This document shows positions 9,584 to 18,809 of a stretch of DNA of 64,000 nt, in pieces; the stretch's first letter is position 1, and each line of letters starts with the position of its first letter. Position numbers and translations under genes: made by a program. The stretch is taken from positions 55,853 through 119,852 of the forward strand of contig JAAUUT010000001.1 in assembly GCA_012031035.1 (NCBI GenBank). Reading direction: 5' to 3'. A model generated the notes under the pieces. That model made no database searches, was not told where the DNA came from, and was given only the letters and a program-made list of their open reading frames with translations. The stretch is from Candidatus Altimarinota bacterium (GTDB lineage: Bacteria > Cyanobacteriota > Cyanobacteriia > Cyanobacteriales > Microcystaceae).

Positions 9584-12337
9584 CTATAGGATAGCTAAAT
9601 CTCTCACAAACCGTTCTGCTTCAGCGCGATCGCAAATTTTACCATCGAGAGTCGCGGCTAATAATTGCTCTAAAATTTGTTTGTATTGAGGACTTGGTTT
9701 ATATCCCATTGCTTTTAAATCGTTACCATTTAAAGGAGCCTGAATTTTTGACCAGTGAGTTAGATACTGCCAAATTATACGACGGATATTCTTAGGACTG
9801 TTCGCTGCTACTAAAAGTAAGATGGGCAATTGATATCGATTTAGATATCGAACGATCTCACTAGGAAGTTTATAGGTTTGCAAAGATCGATCGATATCTT
9901 TATGAATAGTTGTAAGTCGTTCGATTCGTTGTAAACTTTCTTTTGGTAAATGAAGATTGCTAGTAATTTTAATTGCTTCCGAAGTATCTAAAGCAGTCAT
10001 TAAAACTTCTAATCTAATGAGCCAATGATTGAAATGATTTTCTGGATCGAGAAGCTTTAAGCAGCGAGAAATATAACGAATTTGCCACCATAACTTTTTA
10101 TCTAAAACTAAAGCGGGATGCAAACATCTTAACGCTCCCAAATCGGCAAGTAACTGTAAAGCAGGTTGCCAATAATTAGCTTCAAGAATGTAATTTAGTT
10201 CGGCTTTGAGTCGCGTTGTCAGTGCGGGAGCGGGATGATTTTCTAGTCTCAAACGTTCGTAAACGCCGCTTTCGATCGCATAACGAATATATTCTTCTGT
10301 TTGAGGTTCTATTTCAAATCCCAATCGAACGGCAAAACGAACCGCTCGATAAATTCGCGTTGGATCTTCGATAAAACTATTAGCATGAAGGACTCTAATT
10401 TGACGCGATCGCAAGTCGAGAACTCCACCAAAAAAATCTAATAATTCTCCTTCTTTGGGAGAAGTCAACCGCACCGCCAGCGCATTAATTGTAAAATCTC
10501 GTCGATATAAATCCTGACGAATCGAACTCGCTTCGACTTCTGGATTGGCGGCGGGATAGGGATAAAATTCTGTCCTAGCGGTGGCAATATCGACCCACAG
10601 CGAGCCGAATTCTGGGTCTTTGTGCCACAATAAGGCAGCCGTTTGAAACTCGCCATGAACCGATAAACGCGCCCCTGAATAGATTTCTCGAAGCTTAGAA
10701 GCTAATTCTACACCCGCTCCCACGTCGGCAGCATTGTGAAATCCATCTACGACCAGATCGATATCTTGCAACAAACGAGACTCGTCCTCGCCTACCAAAA
10801 GTAAATCTCGAACTGCTCCCCCGACGAGATAGAGATGCCAACCTCGCTGTTGCGCTTCTCGTGCAGCTTGTTTGAGAAATTCCCATAATGAAGGGTGAAG
10901 GCGATTCCCTGCGGGAGCACTACGCGGATCGCGAATTGACGGTAACAAGCAAGAAACTAAAGGGCTTTTTTTTCCTTGTTCGTCTCGTCGAGCGTTTCTA
11001 TCTTGATAAATTTGTCGCAAAACATCCGTGCGCGTGACAATCCCGATTAATTGACCGGACTCTACAACTGGTAAGCGTCCGACATCATAAGTCACCACGA
11101 TCGATTCGATCTCTGGTAGCGACGTATCTGGGGAAATCGTCTTTACATTCCGAGTCATGTAACCTTTGACGGGTGCGTGACTAAACCCGTGATGCAAAGC
11201 TAAATCGATATCCCGTCGAGAAATTACTCCCACCAAGCGATCGCATTCATCGACGATCGATAAACCAGAATGACCGTATCGAAATAATATTCGCTGTGCC
11301 TGTTCGATAGTCGTATCGGGTCGAATTGTCCGCACCGGAGAAGACATCAAATCTCGTGCTGTTGGCGGGTGAGGAATTTGTTGTCCTAGTTCCTCAACAA
11401 GCTGTTTGATAGTCGCTTCTGGATCGACTCCTCGCACGATGGCAGAAGCAGCTTGCGCGTGTCCGCCACCACCTAACCGTTCAAATAGTTTATGGAGGTT
11501 AGTTTTTTCGATACGCGATCGCCCGATAATTGTTAATCTAGTTTCTTGGTAATTATTCTCGCCGCGACCTTTGCTATATTGATGGGCAAACAACAGCGCA
11601 TCGCTTTCAGTTAGTTCGATTAATCGCTCCGTTAGATTAGACAATCCCGGCACAAATGTTTCAGTTATCAAAAGAACTGTGGCAACGGTATAACCCAGAA
11701 TGACAGAAGTTTGTAGCCTTTCGATCGCTTCGGTAAGCAATTGCTGTAAATGTGGCGGAAAACCAGGATCGGCATATTCCGCGATCGTTTTTACATTCGC
11801 TCCCACCTCCATCAACCACGCCAACGCACGCGCATCGCGAGATGTACTTTGGTCAAAGGTAAGAGAACCCGTATCTACATGAATTCCTAACGCCATAACA
11901 GTCGCTTCTACAGGTGTTAATTGTACGTTTGACTGCTGCAATTGCTCGACAATTAGCGTCGTGGTTGCGCCTACCGCTTCGATTTGTTTGTAGGTGGCGG
12001 GAATATCTGAAATGTTATCGAGATGGTGGTCGTAGAGTGCGATCGCGCTTACTTGGGGCAAATCGAACCATTCGCCAGCTTTTCCCAGGCGATCGCGCTG
12101 TTGATTATCGACTACGATCAGAGAGCGAATCTTTTTCGGATTGACGCTACGCATTTCAATCGGCGCTAACTCATCTCGATGCAAGGCTAGGAAGTCTCGC
12201 ACGGCTGGATGCGCTCCCCCCGTCAAAACTATCCTACTACCAATTTTGAGCCGCGATAGCCCCACTGCTGCCCCTAGCGCGTCAAAATCAGCCGTCTGAT
12301 GGCACAAAATTAAATCCATTGGTCTTTGTAGAGGCAC
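9584..12337 (-). CDS. DHH-CBS-tRNA nucleotidyltransferase fusion protein
   Basis: This 917-residue protein has three parts. Residues 1-310 form a DHH/DHHA1 phosphoesterase ([34 protein letters not shown]). Residues about 315-450 hold two CBS domains, which usually bind adenine nucleotides. From about 480 follows a class II tRNA nucleotidyltransferase/poly(A) polymerase head with [11 protein letters not shown], the catalytic DIDLVV and the [10 protein letters not shown] and [13 protein letters not shown] motifs. The head domain adds CC or A to tRNA 3' ends. Two related enzymes share this work in Synechocystis and Deinococcus, so this one could be CC-adding or A-adding; sequence alone does not settle it here. 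Confidence 0.92.
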   Translation of the reverse strand: MPLQRPMDLILCHQTADFDALGAAVGLSRLKIGSRIVLTGGAHPAVRDFLALHRDELAPIEMRSVNPKKIRSLIVVDNQQRDRLGKAGEWFDLPQVSAIALYDHHLDNISDIPATYKQIEAVGATTTLIVEQLQQSNVQLTPVEATVMALGIHVDTGSLTFDQSTSRDARALAWLMEVGANVKTIAEYADPGFPPHLQQLLTEAIERLQTSVILGYTVATVLLITETFVPGLSNLTERLIELTESDALLFAHQYSKGRGENNYQETRLTIIGRSRIEKTNLHKLFERLGGGGHAQAASAIVRGVDPEATIKQLVEELGQQIPHPPTARDLMSSPVRTIRPDTTIEQAQRILFRYGHSGLSIVDECDRLVGVISRRDIDLALHHGFSHAPVKGYMTRNVKTISPDTSLPEIESIVVTYDVGRLPVVESGQLIGIVTRTDVLRQIYQDRNARRDEQGKKSPLVSCLLPSIRDPRSAPAGNRLHPSLWEFLKQAAREAQQRGWHLYLVGGAVRDLLLVGEDESRLLQDIDLVVDGFHNAADVGAGVELASKLREIYSGARLSVHGEFQTAALLWHKDPEFGSLWVDIATARTEFYPYPAANPEVEASSIRQDLYRRDFTINALAVRLTSPKEGELLDFFGGVLDLRSRQIRVLHANSFIEDPTRIYRAVRFAVRLGFEIEPQTEEYIRYAIESGVYERLRLENHPAPALTTRLKAELNYILEANYWQPALQLLADLGALRCLHPALVLDKKLWWQIRYISRCLKLLDPENHFNHWLIRLEVLMTALDTSEAIKITSNLHLPKESLQRIERLTTIHKDIDRSLQTYKLPSEIVRYLNRYQLPILLLVAANSPKNIRRIIWQYLTHWSKIQAPLNGNDLKAMGYKPSPQYKQILEQLLAATLDGKICDRAEAERFVRDLAIL

Positions 12338-12509
12338 ATACCATACGTCCCGATCGCTAATTTAACTCATTCAAGAAATCTTATGAGACAGATGGGTCAA
12401 ATTTTTGGTAGCGTACTATTCAGGAAGAATTTTAATATCGACCAATTAAAGGTGAGAATTATAAAAAACTCACTTGTTGTGTTTAGGAGAACTTTAGGAG
12501 ATCTATAAA

Positions 12510-12698
12510 ATGACTTTCATCTTTCAAATGGCACTTCTAGCTTTAGTTGCATTTTCTTTTGTTATGGTAATTGGGGTTCCGGTAGCTTATGCTTCTCCCC
12601 AAAATTGGGATCAATCCAAACCTCTACTCTATGTTGGCTCTGGAATTTGGGTGATTCTAGTTGTTTTAGTCGCTGTTTTAAATTTCTTAGTTGTTTAA
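12510..12698 (+). CDS. psbZ: Photosystem II protein PsbZ
   Basis: This 62-residue protein has two transmembrane helices (about residues 3-28 and 39-61) joined by the conserved [18 protein letters not shown] loop. PsbZ sits at the edge of the PSII core and helps contact the antenna. The sequence is close to textbook Ycf9/PsbZ. AGGAG sites lie shortly upstream of the ATG. Confidence 0.97.
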   Translation: MTFIFQMALLALVAFSFVMVIGVPVAYASPQNWDQSKPLLYVGSGIWVILVVLVAVLNFLVV

Positions 12699-12849
12699 GC
12701 TAAGCGATTGGCGATTGGGACACCGGGATATCGGTGACTGGGACATTAGGAAATCGAGTTATCGGGAAATTAACCAATCCTCAATCGCTAATCCCCTATC
12801 ACTAATTCCCATTACGCCAACATTAATAGGACTAAAGCCAAAACTCTAA

Positions 12850-12878
12850 TAGTAGGGTGGGCAATGCCCACTCTACTA
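12850..12878. repeat. Dispersed palindromic repeat (GTGGGCAATGCCCAC core)
   Basis: TAGTAGGGTGGGCA is followed by an inverted copy with one mismatch (TGCCCACTCTACTA). The core GTGGGCAATGCCCAC is a palindrome I have seen scattered through cyanobacterial intergenic regions. Here it lies between psbZ and ribH, where it may also act as a terminator or RNA hairpin. The flanks (12708-12830 and 12920-12964) hold degenerate words such as GGTGACTGGG, TTATCGGGA and CCAATCxCTAATCCC. Confidence 0.6.
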
Positions 12879-12964
12879 TCTACGTAGTCTAAAAAAGTTT
12901 ATAAGCGCGTAAGTCCTTATTAAATCCCAATCACCTTTTCACCAATCCCCAATCACTAATCCCT

Positions 12965-13555
12965 ATGACAGTTTTCGAGGGCACTTTTGCCGACGACCCA
13001 TCTTTATTGCGTTTTGCGATTATCATCGGTCGATTCAATGACTTAGTAACGGGCAAACTTTTATCGGGATGCCAAGATTGTCTCAAGCGTCATGGAGTCA
13101 ATATCGATCCTAACGGAACGCAAGTAGATTATTATTGGGTTCCCGGAAGTTTTGAAATTCCGATGCTGGCTAGAAAACTGGCAGCTTCTTATGTTTACGA
13201 CGCGGTAATTTGTCTGGGAGCAGTCATAAAAGGACAAACGCCTCATTTTGATTACGTTTCTGCTGAAGCGGCTAAAGGAGTTGCAGCGGCTAGCTTTCAA
13301 ACAGGCGTTCCGGTAATTTTTGGGGTCTTGACAACAGATACCATGCAGCAAGCGCTAGAAAGAGCGGGTATTAAAAGCAATCACGGCTGGAATTATGCCC
13401 AAGATGCTCTAGAAATGGCAAATTTGATGCGACAAGTCAATCGCAAGGTGAATAATAGCTATGAAGATTCTCATAGCGTTCAACCTGCTTTACCCGTTTC
13501 GTCAGGAGAACAATTGCCCGCTTCAACTAGCGACGTGCGATCGCAAACTTCTTAA
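12965..13555 (+). CDS. ribH: 6,7-dimethyl-8-ribityllumazine synthase RibH
   Basis: RibH makes the lumazine precursor of riboflavin and assembles as a pentamer or icosahedron. Key motifs are present: the substrate loop [25 protein letters not shown], and the catalytic histidine at the end of that segment. The family core ends near residue 160. The remaining 35 residues are a low-complexity, Ser-rich tail ([14 protein letters not shown]) that is unlikely to be structured. It follows psbZ, a neighbour pairing known in other cyanobacteria. Confidence 0.96.
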   Translation: MTVFEGTFADDPSLLRFAIIIGRFNDLVTGKLLSGCQDCLKRHGVNIDPNGTQVDYYWVPGSFEIPMLARKLAASYVYDAVICLGAVIKGQTPHFDYVSAEAAKGVAAASFQTGVPVIFGVLTTDTMQQALERAGIKSNHGWNYAQDALEMANLMRQVNRKVNNSYEDSHSVQPALPVSSGEQLPASTSDVRSQTS

Positions 13556-13588
13556 ATTATTCAAGGCAACAAGAATATGAAGAGATAA

Positions 13589-13669
13589 GGGAGACAAGAG
13601 GGACAAGGGAGACAAGGGAGACAAGGGAGACAAGGGGGACAAGGGGGACAAGGGGGACAAGGGAGAATA
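13589..13669. repeat. 9-bp minisatellite, GGGAGACAA/GGGGGACAA
   Basis: Eight consecutive 9-base units run from 13589 to 13660: mainly four GGGAGACAA copies, then three GGGGGACAA, with one GAGGGACAA. They are followed by a partial unit. Identical neighbours suggest copying by slippage. No gene is implied: the Leu-Ser-Pro repeat frame on the other strand is a product of the repeat. Related remnants lie at 28213-28265. Confidence 0.9.
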
Positions 13670-13774
13670 GATACTTTCGACTCCCGACTTCAAAAACTGT
13701 TGCCTGTTTCCTTTCCCAAAGGAAGTTGACAAATTAAAACGATTTTGTCATACTAGAAAAGTTGTAATAAATAT

Positions 13775-13846
13775 GCGGGTATAACTCAGCGGTAGAGTGT
13801 CACCTTGCCAAGGTGAACGTCGCGCGTTCGAATCGCGTTACCCGCT
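13775..13846 (+). tRNA. tRNA-Gly (anticodon GCC)
   Basis: The 72-base cloverleaf has acceptor stem GCGGGTA/TACCCGC with discriminator T, D arm with AGCGGTAGAG, anticodon stem TCACC/GGTGA around TTGCCAA (anticodon GCC), and T arm CGCGCGTTCGAATCGCG. CCA is not encoded. Confidence 0.97.
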
Positions 13847-14035
13847 CTTTCTACTTAAAATAGAACTAAACTACTGAACGGTATAAGCGAGGCTGTTGCC
13901 TTCATTGGCGATCGCTAAGAAATCCGATTTTACAGTATTGGGAAGCTCATAAAAAATGGTTTAAATCAATTTGATTGTGTTAGCTGGAAAATCAATTTCC
14001 CAGCAGGTTAAGACGCAACCGATAAAACTACCTTG

Positions 14036-14440
14036 CTATACTATCGAAATAACTGGATAGTTATAACTTTCTTTCACAACTAAACCATCTTTCCAATAGC
14101 CAATTGAGATTTGATTGCTTTTTACATCAATTATTTGGTCTTCAATTTTGACTGTGTAATCGTTGTACCAATTAGAAATTACTATAAAGTCATAATTCTT
14201 GTCTGCTGAAACAGCAATATCTTGACTAATTAATTTTGATTCTCTGAATTCAACTAACATTTCTTTGAAAAAAAATTCTCTTCCCTGGCGACATTCTTCT
14301 TTCCCTGTTGTAATAGTTCCATCACCTTCAATCATCACAATATCTTCAGAATAATACTTTTCCAAAGCTACTGAGGTTTGAAATGTAACAACTAAGTTAT
14401 TGATATCTTTCAGCTTGGTTTGTAATTCTTCAAGTGTCAT
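14036..14440 (-). CDS. SnoaL/NTF2-like fold protein of unknown function
   Basis: This 134-residue soluble protein has the pattern of an NTF2-like/SnoaL fold: an N-terminal helix, then ALEKYYSEDIVMIEGDG, GKEECRQGREFFFKEM, and C-terminal strands DQIIDVKSNQISIGYWKDGLVVKES. Such folds serve as small-molecule enzymes or ligand pockets. No catalytic residues can be assigned. It stands alone between tRNA-Gly and uvrC. Confidence 0.75.
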   Translation of the reverse strand: MTLEELQTKLKDINNLVVTFQTSVALEKYYSEDIVMIEGDGTITTGKEECRQGREFFFKEMLVEFRESKLISQDIAVSADKNYDFIVISNWYNDYTVKIEDQIIDVKSNQISIGYWKDGLVVKESYNYPVISIV

Positions 14441-14609
14441 AAACGAGATATAGCGAGTCTAAATTTTTTAGAGTTCGGTTTTAGCTTTTGCGATCCTCCT
14501 AAATCCCATTTTTTTTAAGGATACTTGTGCGCACTGTCCATTACTAAGTCATTTCGATTGTTCAAAGATTTTAACATCAATTAACAGCTTCAAGTTCTAA
14601 TAAACTTTT

Positions 14610-16508
14610 TTAATTGAAGTTGTTGATTGATTGCGTCGGATGAAAATAATCATAAATCTCCTGCGCTAACTGACGACCAATTCCTGAAACTTCCATTAAT
14701 TGTTCGAGAGAAGCTTCGCGAATGTAATCGACAGAATGGAAATGTGCCAAAAGAAGTTTTTGACGATGAAACCCCAATCCTGGAATCTCGTCTAAACGCG
14801 ATCGCCTGCTTTTTGTTAATCGTTTTTGGCGATGAAAACTAATGGCAAATCGGTGCGCTTCATCTCTCAATCTTCTAAGCAATTGTACGCCGGGTTGTTC
14901 GGAATCAGTTGGTAAAGGTAAAGACTCTCCAGGAAGAAAGATTTCTTCTCTTTGCTTAGCTAAACTAATAACTTTTACCTCTTGTAATAAGTCCATTTCT
15001 TGCAATACGGTAACAACTGAAGAAAGTTGTCCTTTCCCGCCATCTATCATGACTAAATCGGGAAAATCTTCTGCATTTTCTTTTGATATTTCTCCTCGAT
15101 CGTATTTGCGAAAACGACGACGAATTACTTCTGCTAAGGAGGCAAAATCATCGGAGTGACCGATTCTAACATCGGGATTTTTGATATTGTAATGGCGGTA
15201 GTGTTGTTTAGCAGGAATCCCATCAATAAAAACGACTTGTGAGGCAACTGCATTAGACCCTTGAATGTGAGAAATATCGTACCCTTCTATTCGTTTGGGA
15301 ATGTCGGGTAAATCGAGAATTTCTGTTAAATCTTGTAGAGATTGAAGGTTGCGATCTGCTAAGCGTTGAGTGCGTTCTAGTTCGTATTTAGCATTGCGTT
15401 CCACCATCTCAATTAATTCTGCTTTGGTTTGTCTTTGAGGAACGATAATACTTACTTTACGACCTTTTCTATCGCTTAACCATTCAGTTAAGATTTCTAC
15501 ATCGGGTAATTCGTGTTGAACTATAATTTCGCTGGGAATTTCGACCGATTCTGCCATGCGATAATGTTCTTCGAGTACCCGTTGTAAGATAGCACCAGAA
15601 GCTCCCGATCGCGCATCGGCAAAAAATCCCAAACGACCGACTAAACGACCCGCACGAATCTGAAATAGTTGAATGCAGCAGTGTTGTTCGTCGCTAGCTA
15701 ACGCGATCGCGTCTCTGGAAATGGTATCGTCAGGAAGAGAGACTTTTTGATCGGCATTGAGTGCGCTTAATGCTTTAATGCGATCGCGAATTGTTGCTGC
15801 TTCTTCAAAATTTAAGTCTTCTGCTGCTTTCTCCATTTGAGAGATTAGCGTCTCAATTAACTCTCCTATCCGTCCCTGAAAAATCGTGGCGACTTTTTGG
15901 ACGGTTTGGCGATACTCTTCGGGAGAAATCAACTGCTGACACACCCCAGGACAGCGACCGATATCGTAGTTTAAGCAAGGACGATCTTTAAATAACGGTC
16001 GCGGACGCTGGCGCAAGGGAAAGGTGCGTTTAATGATGTGTAAGGTGTAGCGCAATAAATGCGTGTCCACATAAGGGCCGTAGAATTTATCTTTCTCGTT
16101 GTCGATGCGTCGCTTGCGCGTAATAAAGATGCGCGGGTAATTTTCCGACCAAGTAATACAGACGTAGGGATATCGCTTGTCATCTTTGAGCAACACATTA
16201 AAATAAGGTTGATGTTGCTTGACAAGATTTGCTTCTAATGCTAGGGATTCTGCTTCGGTATCGGTGACGATGAATTCGATATCAGCCACCTGCTGAACCA
16301 TCGTAGCGATGCGAGGACTTAGCAACTGCGAGTCGCGGAAATAGGAACGAACGCGCGATCGCAGTTTTTTGGATTTGCCAATATAGAGAATATCGCCATT
16401 GCGATCGCGCATCAAATAAACCCCAGGTTCGGCGGGGATTTCTTTGAGGCGGTTTTCTAGGCGTTCTTTGTCCTTAACTAAAGTCAGTAGGTCAGTCGAA
16501 GTAGTCAC
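14610..16508 (-). CDS. uvrC: Excinuclease ABC subunit C (UvrC)
   Basis: UvrC makes both incisions in nucleotide excision repair after UvrAB locates damage. Domains in order: GIY-YIG nuclease ([19 protein letters not shown], about 25-100), a cysteine cluster ([13 protein letters not shown]), the UVR segment that binds UvrB ([22 protein letters not shown], about 210-245), the RNase H-like endonuclease ([15 protein letters not shown] and [11 protein letters not shown]), and two helix-hairpin-helix motifs at the C-terminus. Length (632) is standard. The ATG at 16508 is the first in frame. Confidence 0.97.
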   Translation of the reverse strand: MTTSTDLLTLVKDKERLENRLKEIPAEPGVYLMRDRNGDILYIGKSKKLRSRVRSYFRDSQLLSPRIATMVQQVADIEFIVTDTEAESLALEANLVKQHQPYFNVLLKDDKRYPYVCITWSENYPRIFITRKRRIDNEKDKFYGPYVDTHLLRYTLHIIKRTFPLRQRPRPLFKDRPCLNYDIGRCPGVCQQLISPEEYRQTVQKVATIFQGRIGELIETLISQMEKAAEDLNFEEAATIRDRIKALSALNADQKVSLPDDTISRDAIALASDEQHCCIQLFQIRAGRLVGRLGFFADARSGASGAILQRVLEEHYRMAESVEIPSEIIVQHELPDVEILTEWLSDRKGRKVSIIVPQRQTKAELIEMVERNAKYELERTQRLADRNLQSLQDLTEILDLPDIPKRIEGYDISHIQGSNAVASQVVFIDGIPAKQHYRHYNIKNPDVRIGHSDDFASLAEVIRRRFRKYDRGEISKENAEDFPDLVMIDGGKGQLSSVVTVLQEMDLLQEVKVISLAKQREEIFLPGESLPLPTDSEQPGVQLLRRLRDEAHRFAISFHRQKRLTKSRRSRLDEIPGLGFHRQKLLLAHFHSVDYIREASLEQLMEVSGIGRQLAQEIYDYFHPTQSINNFN

Positions 16509-16648
16509 AGTTTCAGTGTAGCTGGGCTTCTTATTACTATGATAGAGCGCCAGAATTGAGAAAAGTGCGATTTGAGTAAGTACGCGATCGCAATAAAGTT
16601 AACTATAAAAATATGAGGAGAAGTATGACTGACGAATAATTCTATCAA

Positions 16649-17629
16649 CTAAACCGACCCCGCTTGAAAAAGACGACCAATCACATCTTCAATAGGAGGC
16701 TCAGTGACACTTAAATCCAATACATCTAATTGAGCAAGAATTTGAGCAATTGTTGTCGTTAACTTTTCTCGTGATACAAAAAAACGAACTTCTTGTCCTT
16801 CTATGGCTTGAATTTCGCCGTAATGAGCTAATTTTTCTGCTGGTAGTGCATTCGCTAATTCAACTCTCACTTCTCGACAGGGTGCAAAACGTTCTAAAAG
16901 TTCTTCTAAACTCCCGTCATACATTAACTGTCCCTGATGAATGAGAATCACTCTCTTACACAAAGCAGTAATATCTGCCATGTAATGACTAGTTAACAGA
17001 ATTGTTGCTTGATAGCGTTGGTTATATTCTTTTAAAAATTCGCGGACAGCCGCTTGCGCATTTACATCTAATCCTAACGTTGGTTCGTCTAGAAATAAGA
17101 CTTGAGGATGATGAAGAAGGGCCGCTAACAATTCTGCTTTCATTCGTTCGCCAAGAGACAACTTGCGTACGGGTTGAGTCAGTTTTTCTTGCAGAGAGAG
17201 CATTTCGCTAAGTTCTTGCAATCGTCTCTCAAAAATTTTTTCAGGAATTTTATAGACGGCTGCATTGATTCTCAGCGAATCGAGGGCAGGTAAATCCCAA
17301 AGTAGCTGCTGTTTTTGCCCCATGACTAAGCTAATCTTTTCTAAAAATGGGGACTGTCGGCGAAAGGGATAGTAACCAGATACGTCTACACGTCCGCTAG
17401 AGGGATGAATGAGTCCAGTTAGCATTTTTAAGGTTGTAGTTTTTCCAGCACCGTTAGGACCCAAAAAACCCACGATCTCGCCAGCTTCTATTTGGAACGA
17501 GATATCTTGTACAGCTTTGATTTGTCGGTAGTTACGGCGAAAAAAATGGGTTAAGGTTCCTTTGATTCCAGGTTGTTTGATGGCAACTGGATAGATTTTG
17601 CTGAGATGTTCGACATCAATAACAGGCAT
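16649..17629 (-). CDS. ABC transporter ATP-binding protein (ABC-2/drug-export type), no adjacent permease
   Basis: This 326-residue ATPase has Walker A GPNGAGKTTT (about residue 58), the signature LSLGERMKAEL, Walker B VLFLDEPTLGLD and the H-loop TSHYM. The long N-terminal leader (HFFRRNYRQIKAVQ) and C-terminal domain fit the ABC-2 export subfamily, often named after daunorubicin resistance or NatA. Its permease subunits are not nearby. It is 140 bases upstream of uvrC on the same strand. The substrate is unknown. Confidence 0.9.
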   Translation of the reverse strand: MPVIDVEHLSKIYPVAIKQPGIKGTLTHFFRRNYRQIKAVQDISFQIEAGEIVGFLGPNGAGKTTTLKMLTGLIHPSSGRVDVSGYYPFRRQSPFLEKISLVMGQKQQLLWDLPALDSLRINAAVYKIPEKIFERRLQELSEMLSLQEKLTQPVRKLSLGERMKAELLAALLHHPQVLFLDEPTLGLDVNAQAAVREFLKEYNQRYQATILLTSHYMADITALCKRVILIHQGQLMYDGSLEELLERFAPCREVRVELANALPAEKLAHYGEIQAIEGQEVRFFVSREKLTTTIAQILAQLDVLDLSVTEPPIEDVIGRLFQAGSV

Positions 17630-17789
17630 TGTTTTTTGGGTAGTGAAGTGCGATTGTGACCTTGCACAGTGCTTCTAGGCGATCGCTTTTTTGATAGCGT
17701 AGGCTCAACAGTCTATATCTATTGTGCGATAGCGATCGCGTTTCTAGGGTGTGATTTTTTTCGGCTCTATTCATCCCCAACAACAAAAA

Positions 17790-17809
17790 GCGATCGCAAA
17801 TGCGATCGC
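17790..17809 (-). terminator. HIP1-pair hairpin, probable terminator of the PEP-CTERM gene
   Basis: GCGATCGCA and TGCGATCGC face each other across two bases. On the minus strand the stem is followed by CTTTTTG, about 110 bases past the stop of the PEP-CTERM gene. Each HIP1 octamer is also self-complementary. Confidence 0.5.
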
Positions 17810-17920
17810 CTCAAAATCAATATTGACAAATATAATTGCAAATTATGGCTCGATAAAAAACTGATAGTTTAATTTTTTTTGAATTAGCAAACGATAAACA
17901 TTTTGAGAATCTATCGATGA

Positions 17921-18595
17921 CTAACTAGCTCGACGGCGATTGGCTGCTAACCCTAAACCAGCAAACGCCAGTAAGCCGACAAAAGTTCCGGGTTCGGGAA
18001 TTGAACGCGGTGGAGCATCTTGATAGGTATAGATAACTTGAAGGCGAGCATCAGCTTGGAGGTCAAAAGATTGCGAGAATCCGGCTCCTAATATACTAAC
18101 ATCAACATTGTTCAAAGCAGAGGCGTTAAATAGAACTTTTCCTCTGCCAGTAAAGAAATTGAACGAGCTATTATCAACCAAAGCATTTTTAGTATCGCTG
18201 CCTGCAATTGCTAGGGTGATAGATTGTCTGGGACGAAGAGTACCAGCGCCGATGTTTTGGATGGGTGTGGGGTCGAAAAAGATAGAATTAGATGCCCCAG
18301 AAACTTCAACTAACGCACCGACTGCATCGTTCCTGTTACCGTATCGAATGTTACCACTCCTTCTATTTGATGTCAGGGTGTAAGTCCCCATCACATCGCT
18401 ACTTACCTCAACAAAAATTGATAATAACGTTTCTCGACGATTGTACTTAGGAACTTCAAGGGTTAGAGGTTCTTCATCACCCCATTCGATATCCTGCATG
18501 GGGATAGAATCTATAAATGTTAGAGTACCAGCTTGAGCGCTACTTGCTTCTATTAGAAATGTAGCTACTAATACGCTAAAAGCAACTTTCTTCAT
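17921..18595 (-). CDS. PEP-CTERM sorted extracellular protein
   Basis: The 224-residue protein has an N-terminal signal peptide (VAFSVLVATFLIEASSAQAG). A beta-rich body with an IFVEVSSDVMGTYTLTSN segment resembles the choice-of-anchor E domain. The C-terminus has the PEP-CTERM sorting tag: IPEPGTFVGLLAFAGLG followed by NRRR. The tag is processed by exosortase (EpsH), so the product is exported to the cell surface or matrix. Function is unknown. No exosortase is in the window. Two palindromic operator-like sites lie 61-122 bases upstream of the start. Confidence 0.88.
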   Translation of the reverse strand: MKKVAFSVLVATFLIEASSAQAGTLTFIDSIPMQDIEWGDEEPLTLEVPKYNRRETLLSIFVEVSSDVMGTYTLTSNRRSGNIRYGNRNDAVGALVEVSGASNSIFFDPTPIQNIGAGTLRPRQSITLAIAGSDTKNALVDNSSFNFFTGRGKVLFNASALNNVDVSILGAGFSQSFDLQADARLQVIYTYQDAPPRSIPEPGTFVGLLAFAGLGLAANRRRAS

Positions 18596-18655
18596 TATTT
18601 CACTTGTCTGTCGATCGCTTGCACGATGATTTTGCCTAAAATATTGACGAAATGC

Positions 18656-18717
18656 TTCCGTAAATTTACTGAAGTTTCAGGCAACTCAATCATTCAATCT
18701 TCCGTAAAACTACTGAG
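18656..18717. promoter_or_regulatory. Pair of palindromic operator sites upstream of the PEP-CTERM gene
   Basis: TTCCGTAAATTTACTGAA at 18656-18673 is symmetric at 16 of 18 positions. TTCCGTAAAACTACTGAG at 18700-18717 is a weaker copy starting 44 bases away. The same element pair occurs at 35249-35309. NtcA sites need GTA-N8-TAC, so the four-base spacing here points to a different regulator. Confidence 0.6.
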
Positions 18718-18809
18718 ATTATGAATGCAATCTAGATTTTTATAAGGTTTTGGGAACTTTAAAGAAATCAACTCAGACATGAAATGTCAAGGACGCATTA
18801 TTATCCTGC

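Noticed and set aside
13523..13732. Minus-strand frame encoding repeated LSPLSPLSP
   Set aside because: It is only the translation of the 9-base minisatellite; there is no start signal or family match.
18656..18717. NtcA or LexA sites for the palindrome pair
   Set aside because: NtcA needs GTA-N8-TAC, but here the spacing is four. LexA boxes have AGTAC at the core, which is not present.
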